From Amyloporia xantha (lineage: Eukaryota; Basidiomycota; Agaricomycetes; Polyporales; Adustoporiaceae), in NCBI GenBank assembly GCA_036971615.1, contig JAYKKR010000001.1:1550001-1614000 (forward strand): a DNA stretch of 64,000 bases, read 5' to 3'. The notes beneath the pieces are model-generated. The model was not told the DNA's origin. It did not search any database and saw only the letters and a program-made list of their open reading frames with translations. Within the stretch, counting starts at the first letter, position 1, and every line of letters begins with the position of its first letter. Below, piece after piece: positions 11,097-22,464 of the stretch. Both the position numbers and the translations under genes were made by a program.

Positions 11097-14000
11097 ATGG
11101 ACTTTTCTACCGCAGACACGACACATGGCCCTCCACCAGGTCTGATCCAGCGCTCTCCAAGTCCTCGCCCAGCAGACGATCAGCTACCTCTTGCTTCGCC
11201 CACCCCGAAGACTTCACTCCAACCACCGTTCCTAGGGTCTGCCGAGGCGAGGCAACGACCCCATCCATCTTCCCGTGTACCGAGTCCTAGGACGGCTGTG
11301 AAGACTCCGGGACCTATGACGCCGCAGGGCATACCCTGCCACGGACGGAGACGGCGCACAGATGCTGGGCCCCGCCGTGCCTCGCTCCCCGGACTCGAAT
11401 AGGCCACTGAACGTGACCGACGCGCTCAGCTACCTGGACGCCGTGAAGATGCAGTTTCAAGACAAGCCGGACGTGTACAACCACTTTTTGGACATCATGA
11501 AGGACTTCAAGAGCCAAGTGTGAGTGCTTGTGTTATCTCGTCCCGCACGTGGGGAGTGCCTCTCGGCCGTACTTGCCAAGGTTCATACATCATGCCGGAG
11601 CTTTGTCTCTTCGGGACGTGTTTGGCTGGCTGCTGCTTTCTTGATTTCAGTTGTGACAGGTCCCCTAGGCCCGCCAATGCTCTTATGCCGTTGATCTAAC
11701 TCCTCATCAGGATCGACACCCCAGGCGTAATAGAACGCGTCTCTATGCTCTTCCACGGGAACCGCTATCTCATTCAAGGCTTCAACACATTCCTTCCGCC
11801 CGGCTACCGCATCGAGCTTTCGACGGATCCGCGAAATCCGGACGTGATCACAGTGACCACACCGCGGGGGGTCATGACACAGACCATATCGGCGTACGGG
11901 GCTCCCATGCGATTTCCTCGGGACCCTGCTCTGCACGGGCCGAGTCCGCTTGCACCGTTTCCACAGCCGCCGCCATTCACGACGGCGCCACCGGTGCTGC
12001 CCGTAGGCATCGGGAATGGCTCACGACCTGCGACACCTTCGAGACTAGTCCCGCACGCGCCGCCCGAGTTCTCGTTCTCGCCGTCAATGATGTTTTCGCC
12101 GTCGCTGTCTGGTCCGCAAGCGAATGCTGCTGCCGCGTCATTCTTGGGAAATCTTGGCAATAGAGCACCTGAGGGGATCCCTGCTGGCGAGTTCAACCAC
12201 GCTATCCAATTCCTGAATAAAATTAAAGTGCGATTTGAAGACGATCCAGAGACGTACAAGCAGTTCCTTGAGGTCTTGCATGCCTACCAGAAGGAGCAGA
12301 AGCATCTGCAGGATGTGGGTCACTCAGGATGGTGTCTGACCGGATTTCGACTGATTGGTCTGCTCCGTAGTCGCAAGTGTACGCTCAGGTTCAGATGCTG
12401 TTCAAGGACGCCCCAGATCTTATGAGCGAATTTCGGGATTTTCTGCCGCAAGCCATGGATCCTTCGCAACAACTGGGCTTAGTCGGTATTCAACCTCATC
12501 CTGGCGGCAGTTCTGGTGCATGGACGCAGGCGGAGCCAGCTGCAGTCACCTCCGACAAGGCTACGAAAGCGCCGAACAAGAGGAGGAAACGAGCTTCGGA
12601 CAAAGAGACAGTAAATGGAACACAGAAGACTGCCGGAGGTCGAGTGCGTACAATCTTTCTCTTAATGCGTGTCGCTGAAGTCATCGTATTGGTTACAGGT
12701 CGTGAAGCGAGCGAAACCCAACCAGAAGGCCGAGCCACAATCACCTAAGTTCGCACCGTACCCAGTTATTCCTTCCCCGCAGCCTCAGCACGCACAGCAA
12801 ATCATGGGCTTCCCGCAACATCCACCACCCAACCATAATCACATGCTTCCACCCCCGCCGTACCCCTCAAATGGCGGCGGTACTCCAATGACGACACCAG
12901 AAGAGCTGCTCTTCTTCGACCGCACGAAAAAGGCGCTCGAAAGTGGGGGGACTTACGAGGAGTTCCTCAAATTACTCAATCTGTTTGCAAGAGACGTGAT
13001 AGATACGAAGACGCTCATTGACCGAGCGGAGATTTTCTTGGGCGATGGTGACCTGATGTCACAGTTCAAGGAGCTGATGGGGTGGGATGATAAACAAGGA
13101 AATATTGAATACGGGCCACCAGGCAGCATTCGAACTGGTCCCCCAGATCCATATGCAGCTAAAGCTCCGGATGACGGTCAGGGTCCGAGTTATCGGCGGC
13201 AGCCAGAAAGCGTGAGTGCTTCCCTCGGGTCTGTGAGAACCTACCGCCATCTGATAGCATCTTAGGAGAAACGGCTGGCATGTTCTGCACGAGGTCAGCT
13301 GGAATGGTCCGTGCTCAATGACGAATGGGTGTCGCATCCTACTTGGGCGTCAGAAGACACCGGATTTGCGGCGCACAAAAAGAATACCTTTGAAGACTTG
13401 CTACACAGAAGTGAAGAGGAGCGGCACGAGTACCAAGTCCACATCGAGGGTCTGGCACGCACTATCACAGTGCTGCAGCCCATCGAAGCACGCATTGATG
13501 AGATGGCTCCTGAGGAACGGGCGCAATTCAGACTAAAGCCGGACCTCGGAGGAACGTGCCCTGCGATTTACGAGCGGACCATCAAAAGAATTTACGGTCG
13601 CGACAACGTATCGGAAGTCATGAAGGCGCTTCAGGAGTGTCCCAGCGTTTCTGTACCGGTGGTTTTAAAGCGGCTCAAGCAGAAGGACGAGGAATGGCGG
13701 CGCGCACAGCGGGAATGGAATAAGACCTGGAGAGATATCGATTCAAAGAATTTCTACAAGGCGCTGGACCATCAGGGGCTCGTCTTCAAGGCCAACGATA
13801 AGAAGAATATCACTGCGAAATTCTTCGTGCAGGACATCGAGTCAATAAAGGCCGCGCAAGCCAGTACGCGCGAGCAGAAGGACGAGGCCTCCTGGACGCA
13901 AGGCTCCCTCGGTCACCAGCTTGAGTATGATTTCCAGGATACAGGCGTTTTACAGGACTCGCTCAGGCTAATCCTCTCATTCCTGGACCACTCATCGTCG

Positions 14001-15771
14001 CATTACAGCCCCCCGGAAAGACGGAGTGTCGAGCGCTTCCTTCGCTCATTCCTTCCTACTCTATTCTTATTCCCACCCCACGAGTTCAACGCTGCATGCG
14101 GGCCACTAGACCCAGGCCATGAAGATGACTTGGAAGATTCCTCAGCGGCTCAGGATGGGATGGATGAGGTGAAACCTGCCCGGGACCGTAACGGTAAACG
14201 CCAACCAAGCGGCGGCCATTCGACCGGAGTCTCTCCTGGCGATCTCAGAAAGAGATTGCTAAAGACCGCACAGGAAAGATCGCCCCGAACCGGAAGCAAG
14301 GCTCTTTCATCCAAGTCAGCTGCACTAACCAGATCAACATCACCGGCACCCAGCGATAGCGCGTCCACGTCGGCCAGACCCCGAGGATCGAGGCTCAACC
14401 AAGAGCTGGATTTCGACGAGGAGAACTCCGCAAACACCGACGATATCTGGATACGGGAAGCCGTGGACGAACAGACGGGTGTTGCAGGAGATAGCCCGAT
14501 CGTGCGGCGGCCTTTCTTCGCAAATACAACCTTTTACACGTTATTGCGCCTGTTGCAGGTGTGTCGTAATTTCATTTCGTGATTGTCGTATAATTCACAC
14601 TCGGGCCCACGCGGCGCAGCTGCTCTATTCGCGGTTATTTATGTGCAAGGAGATAGGCGCACGATTGGCTGTGCAGAAACATTCCTCGCTGCTTGCTAAT
14701 CCGGTAGCGGTGGAACTGGGATTGGACGAGCCAAATGGACCGTCAGCGATCTTGACGCAGGCCGTGGAGGCCGTAGGTGAGGCTACGATGGGAGAAGCAC
14801 CCAACGTGCTATACTTGTACTTGCTAGACGAGTGTGAGAAGCTTTTCGACAACGAGCTCGATCAGGCGACGTTCGAGGAACATATGCGATGGTTCTTTGG
14901 AACGAAGGTGATTGCTATTTTGCACGAGTTGCAGGGCTGAACTAACCGCTATTTTAAGGCATACCACACTTTCACGCTAGACAGGGTGATTACGGCCATT
15001 GTCAAGCAGGTGAGTGACCTCACCGTGGAGTGGGTGGTGGCAACAAATGTCTGATAAAGTGACTCGTCGCAGGTGCAAACAATTATGGCAGATAACAAAT
15101 GCCAGGAACTGTGGTATTTATTGCAGCGCTCGCGAGGAGAAGAGAGCATTACAATGCACGATACTGTCCGATATAGAAGGGAGGCTGAGCGGCATGTTGG
15201 ATCAGATGATAATCTGTACCGATTCGATTGGGTGAGTTTAGGTTGTGTGCTGTATTGGGTAAGGATCGTGATTGACGCGGTGGCATTAGGATGGGGAATC
15301 GAAGAGGCTGTATATACAGCTGGTTGGTACGACGGATCCGAGTGTAGAAGAGGAGCTGTCAGGGAGAGGACGATGGAAGGAGTATGTTGCGACATATATG
15401 ATGGAGCACCCTACGGAATGGATGCCTGCAGGCGGAGGGAAGGGCGGTTCTCTATTTTTGAGGAGGTGCGTAGCAGCTATTTCGGGGACTGTATTGTCGG
15501 CATGGGGAAGTCTGAGCTCCGATTGCTCGGTATTTATAGGTGTCTGATGGACGGTGGTGAGAAGGGCGATGTGGTTGAACGGAGCATGGGCATGCGGATA
15601 GTGGTGAGCAGGGGGACGTACAAGTTGATGTACGAGGCGGGGAGGGAGGACGTGCTCTGGCGACGGCGGCGGGCGGAGGAGGACGGTGCCCTCAGGAGCC
15701 GAGCGGTGTTACGGCAGGAGGAACGCAGACGGTGGCTGGGGCGCCATGTGGGGACAGGCGTGGGAGTGTGA
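11097..15771 (+). CDS. SIN3: SIN3 transcriptional corepressor scaffold
   Basis: Ten exons: 11097-11519, 11711-12314, 12371-12643, 12699-13211, 13266-14558, 14620-14907, 14959-15009, 15073-15231, 15290-15465, 15540-15771 (about 1336 aa). PAH1 begins [20 protein letters not shown]2 holds [23 protein letters not shown]3 holds [12 protein letters not shown] and [14 protein letters not shown]. The HDAC-interaction region follows ([35 protein letters not shown]). The conserved C-terminal region includes [17 protein letters not shown]. Sin3 is the nuclear scaffold that recruits the Rpd3-type deacetylase to repressors. Near the N-terminus the frame moves by +1 between 11298 and 11361. Either one C of the CCC at 11334-11336 is extra, giving a smooth reading into PAH1, or a 64-nt intron (11298-11361) is present. 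The second intron (11520-11710, 191 nt) is unusually long. The start ATG is the first after an open frame and is less sure than the rest. Confidence 0.93.
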
Positions 15772-16014
15772 TGCCTATGTATAGAAGGTCTATTTATAGA
15801 GGTGGCATTACTGTTCTGTGGATATGTACGGGATTAATTTTGATAGTGGGCGAGCGTCCGAGCGTCCGAGCGTGAATGGTCCGTGTATATCTACACACGC
15901 TCTCGTCCCATCACCTCCCCCTCCCACCAGCAGCCAAGCCTCTTAGCCCCCGCCCCCCCGCCTCCATCCTGTCCGCATCCCGGCCTCCGACCTGCTTGGC
16001 AGTCCTCAGCCTGC
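15772..16014. repeat. Short tandem repeat and CT-rich leader upstream of 16015 gene
   Basis: At 15851-15874 the unit gagcgtcc occurs in tandem (cgagcgtccgagcgtccgagcgtg). It is followed by a long pyrimidine-rich tract (15900-15990) typical of fungal promoters. An in-frame ATG at 15883 would put this tract in the protein, which looks unlikely. Confidence 0.5.
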
Positions 16015-17992
16015 ATGGCCAAGCCAGTCAAGCCCTATGCCCCGGCGTCACCCATTTCTACAGGCTCAACCCGCCGACGCCCACCTCCCCGTCCCCTCCC
16101 CTTCCCTTCCACCGGTCTCCTCGCCGTCTTGGCCACCGTCGCAGCCTCTGCATCCACCGTCGACGGCCATCCTCTCTCTACCCAGACGCCACCACCCGAG
16201 TTCCTCTGCCCCCAGCTCGCACCCACTCCCGTTCCAACACCGCCCCCGCGCAGGAGAGACGTCGCCAGTCAGCAGGTTGCTTCCTCTTCGTTCACCGCGG
16301 CCTCTTCCGAGGCATCGCACAACCAAACCCAGGAGTATCCACGCTCCCAACAAATTGCAGATAAGTATGTCTCATGTGACGACGGGCGCTGGCGTAAAAC
16401 CGACGTGTGGACACTTTACGGTTCCACTTTCTGTGTGGTAAGCGACTGCCCTCTTCTCATTGTGGATTCAACCCTGATCTCCCCCCAAGGCGGACGTTTG
16501 TACCGCAACTCCTACGGCTACATCGACCACAGTCGTCTACGGCTCTCCACTCATAACAGCCTCACCTTCATCCATGCGGCCGTCGTCTACGAAGAACATC
16601 TCCGAAGAGGCTAGTAACTATCCTTCTGGCTGGCTGAGCTCAAAGGAAGTGCACAACGATCCCTTGACGTCAGTCATCATCACTCTGTCCGTTGTCCTAG
16701 CCTTCGCCATCTGCACTTTCATCATCGTCTGTGTCGTCTGGCGGCGGAAGCGTGCTCGACGACTCAAAGATCCGGAGAAGAAGAGCCGGAGGTCGAGCAA
16801 TCTTGCAGGCGAGGACGAGAATCCCGAGTTGAAGCGATTCCTTTCTCAGCAAAAGTTCTGGGCGAAAGCGACAGCGAGGTGGAAGGTCAACGTCAGGCAG
16901 TCGGCACGCCGCCGGAGAAAGCGTCAGCAGGGAAGCTCGAAGGACGTCGATACCCGATTGTTGTCCGAGGCGTCGTCCCATTCTTCGTCCACGTCGCTTC
17001 ACCGCTCCTATACTGGCAGCTCCTCACGCAGCGCCGCTTTCAGCAACGGATCGTCATTGCAGGATGACGCGATGGCTGTCCCATCATCACCCTCAGTGTC
17101 TTCGCGACCCGATACTCCCCGTCCTCACCAGCCGCCAGCCTATCTGTCGAACGCTTCTGATACGGCACCTAAAGCGCGCGATGGGCTTCAGGACACGGTT
17201 CTTCCTTCCCTGGCTGACTCATCCCGTGGCATGGACAATGCAGCCGCGTCCTGTACAATCATACTCGAGCCGCCCACATCTGATGATCATCCCCTGCCAT
17301 ACTCGGGCTACATTCATGCAGGTCATGTCGCTACTGACGATAAGACGTTGCTCGCTCATATGGCAGCCCTCGCCAGTGCGCCGCCTCCCGCCGAAGCGCC
17401 ATCATCTCCCGACGCCCCCGCAAGCTCGTCGGCAGCCTATGCCTCTGTGCCGCCCCTCGACGACGAGTACGAGGCAGTGCCATTCGATATACGGGTCATT
17501 GATTGCGACGCTGACGTGGTGGGAGAGGCGTCCGGCAGTCGGAGGACGCCGTCGCCGGTGCCGCCGTCCGAATTCGCACATATGTCTTCTTATTCACGTG
17601 ACGCCTCCCCCTGTCCAAGTTTACTACCACCGCCACCGACGAAAGGCCGCATGGCAGCGCCTACATTCTATGAATACCCACCATCGTTCGAGGAGGACGT
17701 GTTGGGACTGGAGCCGGAAATGGGTCCCTCTGCACCGCCCTTCGGCGAGGAAGTCGATTCTACGGCGAGTGCGCCGCCGTTGGGGATCGAATATGATGTG
17801 GAGGACGCTGCTGCGTCCGCTCCTCCCCTTGAGGACCAGGAATCCGAGGAGATGTCGCAGGACGAAGAAACGGGGAGGTCCGGCCCGATAGCTGAACTGG
17901 CCCAAATCGTACAGCCTGTTCCATTGAGGCGGACAGCGAGTCGTTTGCATGCTCCATCCTGGCACAGCAATCCACCACGCTATCTTCCCTGA
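16015..17992 (+). CDS. Single-pass membrane orphan protein with Ser/Pro-rich tail
   Basis: Two exons, 16015-16437 and 16490-17992, with a 52-nt intron (641 aa). A hydrophobic stretch near residues 27-42 (STGLLAVLATVAASAS) is a likely signal sequence after a short basic start. The predicted outer part carries YVSCDDGRWRKTDVWTLYG and a Ser/Thr-rich stalk. A clear membrane helix follows (SVIITLSVVLAFAICTFIIV, ending in VWRRKRARRLKDPEKK as a stop-transfer). The long cytoplasmic tail is rich in Ser, Pro and acidic residues. This layout recalls fungal cell-surface sensor or mucin-like proteins, but I do not recognise a named family. An upstream in-frame ATG (15883) is possible but would add a low-complexity proline-rich leader. 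Confidence 0.75.
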
Positions 17993-18300
17993 CAGCAGCT
18001 ACGTTTCTCTGGACTGTGGACTCTTTCCTGGGGGTTTGTAACACCTATTGTCGCAGATGCTGTTTCCAATATGTGTATGTACAACTGTCTAGCCGCTTAC
18101 ATGAGCTGTCGAGCTTTTCTTGAATATTTGTGTGCATGCATGTGCACGACGCGTTGGCGGGTACTGTAGGGCATTTGGGCTTACTTTATGACTGAGGATC
18201 ACCGCTAGTACGGGGAAGGACCGGTAATGAATAATAGCAGTTCTCATTTTGTAATTCTGAACGCGTGATTCTGCCTGGTGCAACCGGTGTGAGCATGTTA
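17993..18300. other. 3' flank of the 16015 gene
   Basis: Likely 3' UTR and spacer, ending at the TA that borders the inverted-repeat element. No gene was seen. Confidence 0.5.
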
Positions 18301-18808
18301 CAGCAATGTGCATAACGATGCGGAAACGCGAATTTCGTCGCAGGGCCTCGGATACCGGCCCCAATGGCCGGAAGGGGCAAACCGGCTTCCGGAAAATAGG
18401 CGCCTTCTTAATGCAACCCTTATCTGTAATAGTTTTGTATGAAAAGTGACACTTTCCCATCAGCTAAGTCTTGAGTAATTTGAGTTCACCGTCTGTATTG
18501 CGCATAAATATGAGCACCTTCGTGATCAAAATCCTGGTATCTTTCATGATGCATGACGGTGAAGGGAAAAAAATCTTTTGATAGCTTCTGCTAGTATAGC
18601 AAGTCAAATAGAGGACTACATAACATAGGAAATCAAACAGCTGGGTAAAATTATTTTGGTAGGAAGGAGCACAATCCTGTCGCATTGTTGCAGGATTCAT
18701 CGGGCACATGACCGTGTTACACCGGTTTCTTCCTTCCGGAATCACAAGGGCCGGTGCCCGAGGCCCTGCGACGAAATTCGCGTTTCCGCATCGTTATGCA
18801 CATTGCTG
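18301..18808. mobile_element. MITE-like element with 51-bp perfect terminal inverted repeats
   Basis: Bases 18301-18351 are the exact reverse complement of 18758-18808. Homology continues imperfectly inward for about 45 more bases (to about 18396 and from about 18713). Ends are CAG...CTG, each flanked by TA (18299-18300 and 18809-18810), as expected for a Tc1/mariner-type TA target duplication. At 508 bp it has no open frame of transposase size. This fits a non-autonomous miniature inverted-repeat element. Superfamily assignment from termini alone is tentative. Similarity stops close to the proposed ends. Confidence 0.8.
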
Positions 18809-18810
18809 TA

Positions 18811-20177
18811 ACCTAATTGGTCCGATCAATGTAGCTGCTAACACAAGGTTAGTTTGTCGCCATATATTGCGCAAGATTATACAGCTTTAGCTCCGTTCAG
18901 AACGAGTGACAGTCCCCTTCATTCAGTCAGTTGAAGCATGTACGTATACCGTAGAATGCATATTCGGGCAATTCGGGCAATTCGGGCAATTCGAATTGCA
19001 GCACACGAATTTGAGAGCGCGCCCACCCAGAATAAACACACTATTTGTCCACTGAGACTTCGCCGGAGTAGGGCAGCCCACATACAGCGCTACATACACG
19101 CAGTAGCGCTTTTGCAAAGATTCTTCGACCGAAAATGCTCCGCACGATGCAAAAGACACGCACGGCTCATATCACTTGCCACGCCTCCATATACTAATTC
19201 ATATGCGTTTGGGTGTCTTTCGAGGAGGTCAAGTTAGGTCCTTCGGCCTGCAGTACATACACAAAAAAGGGGTAATCATTCGATAGTCATTCACGGTGAG
19301 ATTTTATCCCCTCGCTTCAGCATCTGGCAGGTCCGGTTCCAATTGCGCATTGAGTGTCGTAGGGCACCAATCCATGGGAAGATTGGCAGCGACGTTCGAC
19401 GCTCAAGTGCGTGGTGTCGGAACAAATAGCCTATTTCATGTCAGTGTCTTTGATATGTGCGGTCACCAACCTAAATGATGACCATAATGTGGAGACACAG
19501 CTCTGACGTCGACAACGGGCGAAGCTCTCATCTGTACGATCATGAGACCGAGGACTTACAAAGACGTCGTATATCACGCCAGTCAGTTGTGCTATTTTCA
19601 ACCGAGAAGTATTGTGCGCTCACTGCTGCCGGGCGCCATGCCTGACTCGCACAAATTTAGCAAGGGTTATATTCAGAGCGGGGACGTACTTCTTATATCA
19701 AACTTGTTTCCGTATCTCTCACGTCTTATTAGTAGACAACTTGAACCCGGGCCGCTATAATACGGTTAGCTGAGGCATTTCGAGGGGAGGCTTGTGGCGA
19801 CGCACGATCAGGTCCACTGCGCCGGGGAAATGCCAGGATCTAGAGTGGCCTAAGATATACAGCTTGGGATAGAATTATTAATTCGAAGACCCATGGCCAT
19901 TCGCGCCAGGCGGATCGAACCCTCGATTCCGGTCAACGCCAGCGTTAGTCTTCCACGTCTTTGCGGCGTCGGTATAGCATATATTGCGTTCAACCGTGGA
20001 TGAATATGAGGGAGATACAATTATAATAAGGGATATTTGGAGCTAGTAATGTCGCTAAGGGTGCATTTTACACATGCATGCTAGTATGGTGTGCTTTCGG
20101 TGACTCTGCCTACTTTCGACATCAGAAATGTCCACGTAAAGTGAAGGGAACATGCTGCAGCAGTTATCTCCTTGGAA
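18811..20177. other. Gene-poor spacer with a short tandem repeat
   Basis: About 1.4 kb without a supportable gene. The unit attcgggca is repeated three times at 18962-18990, ending in gaattcgaa-like palindromic sequence. A string resembling a tRNA T-loop near 19910-19945 does not fold into a tRNA. Scattered short frames lack motifs. Confidence 0.5.
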
Positions 20178-22202
20178 TTACTTCGTATGCTTGAGGAATT
20201 CCCCTTCCCGCTGACCGCTGCGGCTATTCGGCAGCCGAGGACGGTGATATTCATCACCAGCGGTGAGTAAAGATTCTGCATATACAGATATCAACCCTGT
20301 TAAGGTTGGCGGCGGACAAGAGTCGTGCGTCAATTTAGGAGACCGTCGTAATCCATATCCAGGGCTCTGGGAGTAAAGGTGACGCTCCTGTTGTCCCAAA
20401 TGACTCGAGGAACCAAGGCCCAGACCAGGAGAGTGAGCGTTCCGATATAGCGGTTTAGCGTCGGACGCTTCGTCTGTGTTTCTTCCGGTGTCTGAATCGA
20501 TAGCGGACACCAGGCCAGGCCTGGGCGCTACCATTTTCTCGGCGCAGAGTTTGACAGAATAACTTCTCCTAAAAAGCTGCAAGAGGGACTTCTTTTTGCC
20601 GTGAGTGGGATGAAGTAATCCTGGAGAGCAGGAGAACCTGAGCGGAGTGAACATTTTCTCGCCTTGAAAATCTATGCCGGGTGCCTCCGCTGGATTATCT
20701 TGCACGAAGTACTCGAACCTCCATCTCAAAACGAGGGGGGACTGGGTGGCTTGGCTATCAAAGAGTTCAGTGCCAGACACAGTGTACACTCCGTTGGACG
20801 TGGTGAGGAGTGAAGCATGCTGGGAAATATAATCCTTGGATTCGTCTCCAGCCATAGTCAATCTACGGAGCATTGGCGGGACGTCGGATTTGCCATTGTT
20901 GACAACGAACACCTGTCGCGTGGTTGGAATGAAGTCCGCAAAGCCATACGTGAGAGCATTGACGAGCTCAAGGTCACGGTCGCTCGACGATTCACTCGTG
21001 TAACCCATCAACTTGAAGGCTGGTCGGAATTGGCGCGAGCCTTCTTGATCGATCCAGAGTTCGATATTGACGTTGCGTAGCCAACCCAGGATTTCTGGTA
21101 GATTAGATGACTGACGACTTTTCACGACGGGAGATGCCAGAGGACTCGAGATGTGACTAGCTATAGAGCGAGCAGAACGTGACGATCGAGCCGAATTCGA
21201 AGTGGCAGTCGAGTCTGTGCGCCGATGTGACACCGGTGGCAGGTCAAAAGTAGGAAGAACCGGAGTGACAGGAGCTGAACTAGTTATGCTTATGTCCGCG
21301 ACGCGCAGTGATCTCGTGCTCAGAACATCCAGAGGCAGCGGAGAGCAACTTTTAGACTTCCGCAGCTTGCTTCGAAAGTAGTCTCTGGTAAGCTTGAGAG
21401 GGGAGAAATCTGTGCTGGTTGACACTGTAGACGGAGACGGAGACATGAACGACTCTGAAGCAAAAAATGTCGCAGACAGAGTTGATGATGAACGCGAGAA
21501 GCCAACATGATTGGGACTGAGGCCGCGAAAAGGGCCACGATCCATTGCATTCTCCGAAAGGGCTGAACACTCAAGCTCAGAGTCACATGGTAGTAGGACA
21601 AACGAAGTTGAACATGGAGAGCCTACAGGCGATGTTTCAGCAGAGCCCATAGGCGTCCTTTGAGGGGACACCAATGAAGAGCCATGAGCAAGACCCGTGT
21701 GTAGCATGCTTCTGCGATCCTCATAGGCCGACGGAGACACAATGTATCCAGAAATAGAGAATTGGGAGTCCCCGTTTTCCGCCAGAATTCCACGCTCTTG
21801 ATGGCCACTTTTCGGCCCAGAAGACTGCGATGCATCTGAAGGCACAGAGTATCCCGAATTGTGGCAAATCTGGTGTAATGTTTGGTTTATGCCTGGATCC
21901 GCAACAACCAAGTTGAATAATTGCACAGAGCCATGAGCTCCAACCGATTCCGCTTCTCGAGGAATGATACTGGACTCAACCATGCGTTCTTCGGTTCGGT
22001 CTGTTTCGGTAATTTCGTAAGCGTCGAGATCCAGTCCGGCATCCAGAATTATCGGTATCTCTCCGAAGCTACAGAGGGAAGATGACATGTCGGTTCCGAG
22101 CGACGGAGACGGACTTGGTGCCGTCAGCGATTCGAGGGCTTGAAGAGCCATCCAATTCGCTGGACAACGACCAGCGTCGCCATAGCCCAAGGTTGTAGAC
22201 AT
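20178..22202 (-). CDS. Large intronless orphan protein
   Basis: A single open frame of 674 codons, unusual among these intron-rich neighbours. The N-terminal two thirds are Ser/Thr-rich and disordered, with acidic patches and repeated SSS/SPS runs. A folded-looking module spans about residues 355-560. It begins LGWLRNVNIELWIDQEG and includes FRPAFKLMGY, an aromatic/hydrophobic pattern of beta-strands and later LRWRFEYFVQ. A basic segment (THGKKKSLLQLFRRSYSVKL) follows. There is no signal peptide or TM. I believe such proteins occur widely in mushrooms but know no function. It is divergent from ALG9, with 262 bases between starts. The length of the frame and a strongly biased shadow pattern on the other strand support it being real. 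Confidence 0.75.
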   Translation of the reverse strand: MSTTLGYGDAGRCPANWMALQALESLTAPSPSPSLGTDMSSSLCSFGEIPIILDAGLDLDAYEITETDRTEERMVESSIIPREAESVGAHGSVQLFNLVVADPGINQTLHQICHNSGYSVPSDASQSSGPKSGHQERGILAENGDSQFSISGYIVSPSAYEDRRSMLHTGLAHGSSLVSPQRTPMGSAETSPVGSPCSTSFVLLPCDSELECSALSENAMDRGPFRGLSPNHVGFSRSSSTLSATFFASESFMSPSPSTVSTSTDFSPLKLTRDYFRSKLRKSKSCSPLPLDVLSTRSLRVADISITSSAPVTPVLPTFDLPPVSHRRTDSTATSNSARSSRSARSIASHISSPLASPVVKSRQSSNLPEILGWLRNVNIELWIDQEGSRQFRPAFKLMGYTSESSSDRDLELVNALTYGFADFIPTTRQVFVVNNGKSDVPPMLRRLTMAGDESKDYISQHASLLTTSNGVYTVSGTELFDSQATQSPLVLRWRFEYFVQDNPAEAPGIDFQGEKMFTPLRFSCSPGLLHPTHGKKKSLLQLFRRSYSVKLCAEKMVAPRPGLVSAIDSDTGRNTDEASDAKPLYRNAHSPGLGLGSSSHLGQQERHLYSQSPGYGLRRSPKLTHDSCPPPTLTGLISVYAESLLTAGDEYHRPRLPNSRSGQREGEFLKHTK

Positions 22203-22464
22203 TAATATCCAAAAAAGTAACAGATGAAATCAAACTTGAACACTGCCAGCAGTGAAGATGGGCGAAGAAAGGTCGAATACTCTGGCGCTTGTTGAACCAC
22301 TTGTTGAAACGCGGGCGCGTCGCGTTCATCACGTGCCGGCCTCGGCGTTAACTTCGGGGACAGTGGACAGCGTCCCTCCGGTGTCGACCGTCAAGTCCGT
22401 CACCACGTATTCAAGTCTCTTGCTCAACCAATGCCCTGTTCTTGAGTTAGGATTATAGTCCAAG

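Noticed and set aside
19905..19950. tRNA-like T-loop string (ggatcgaaccc) on the minus strand
   Set aside because: Stem pairing is poor and no anticodon arm or acceptor stem of the right spacing can be formed.
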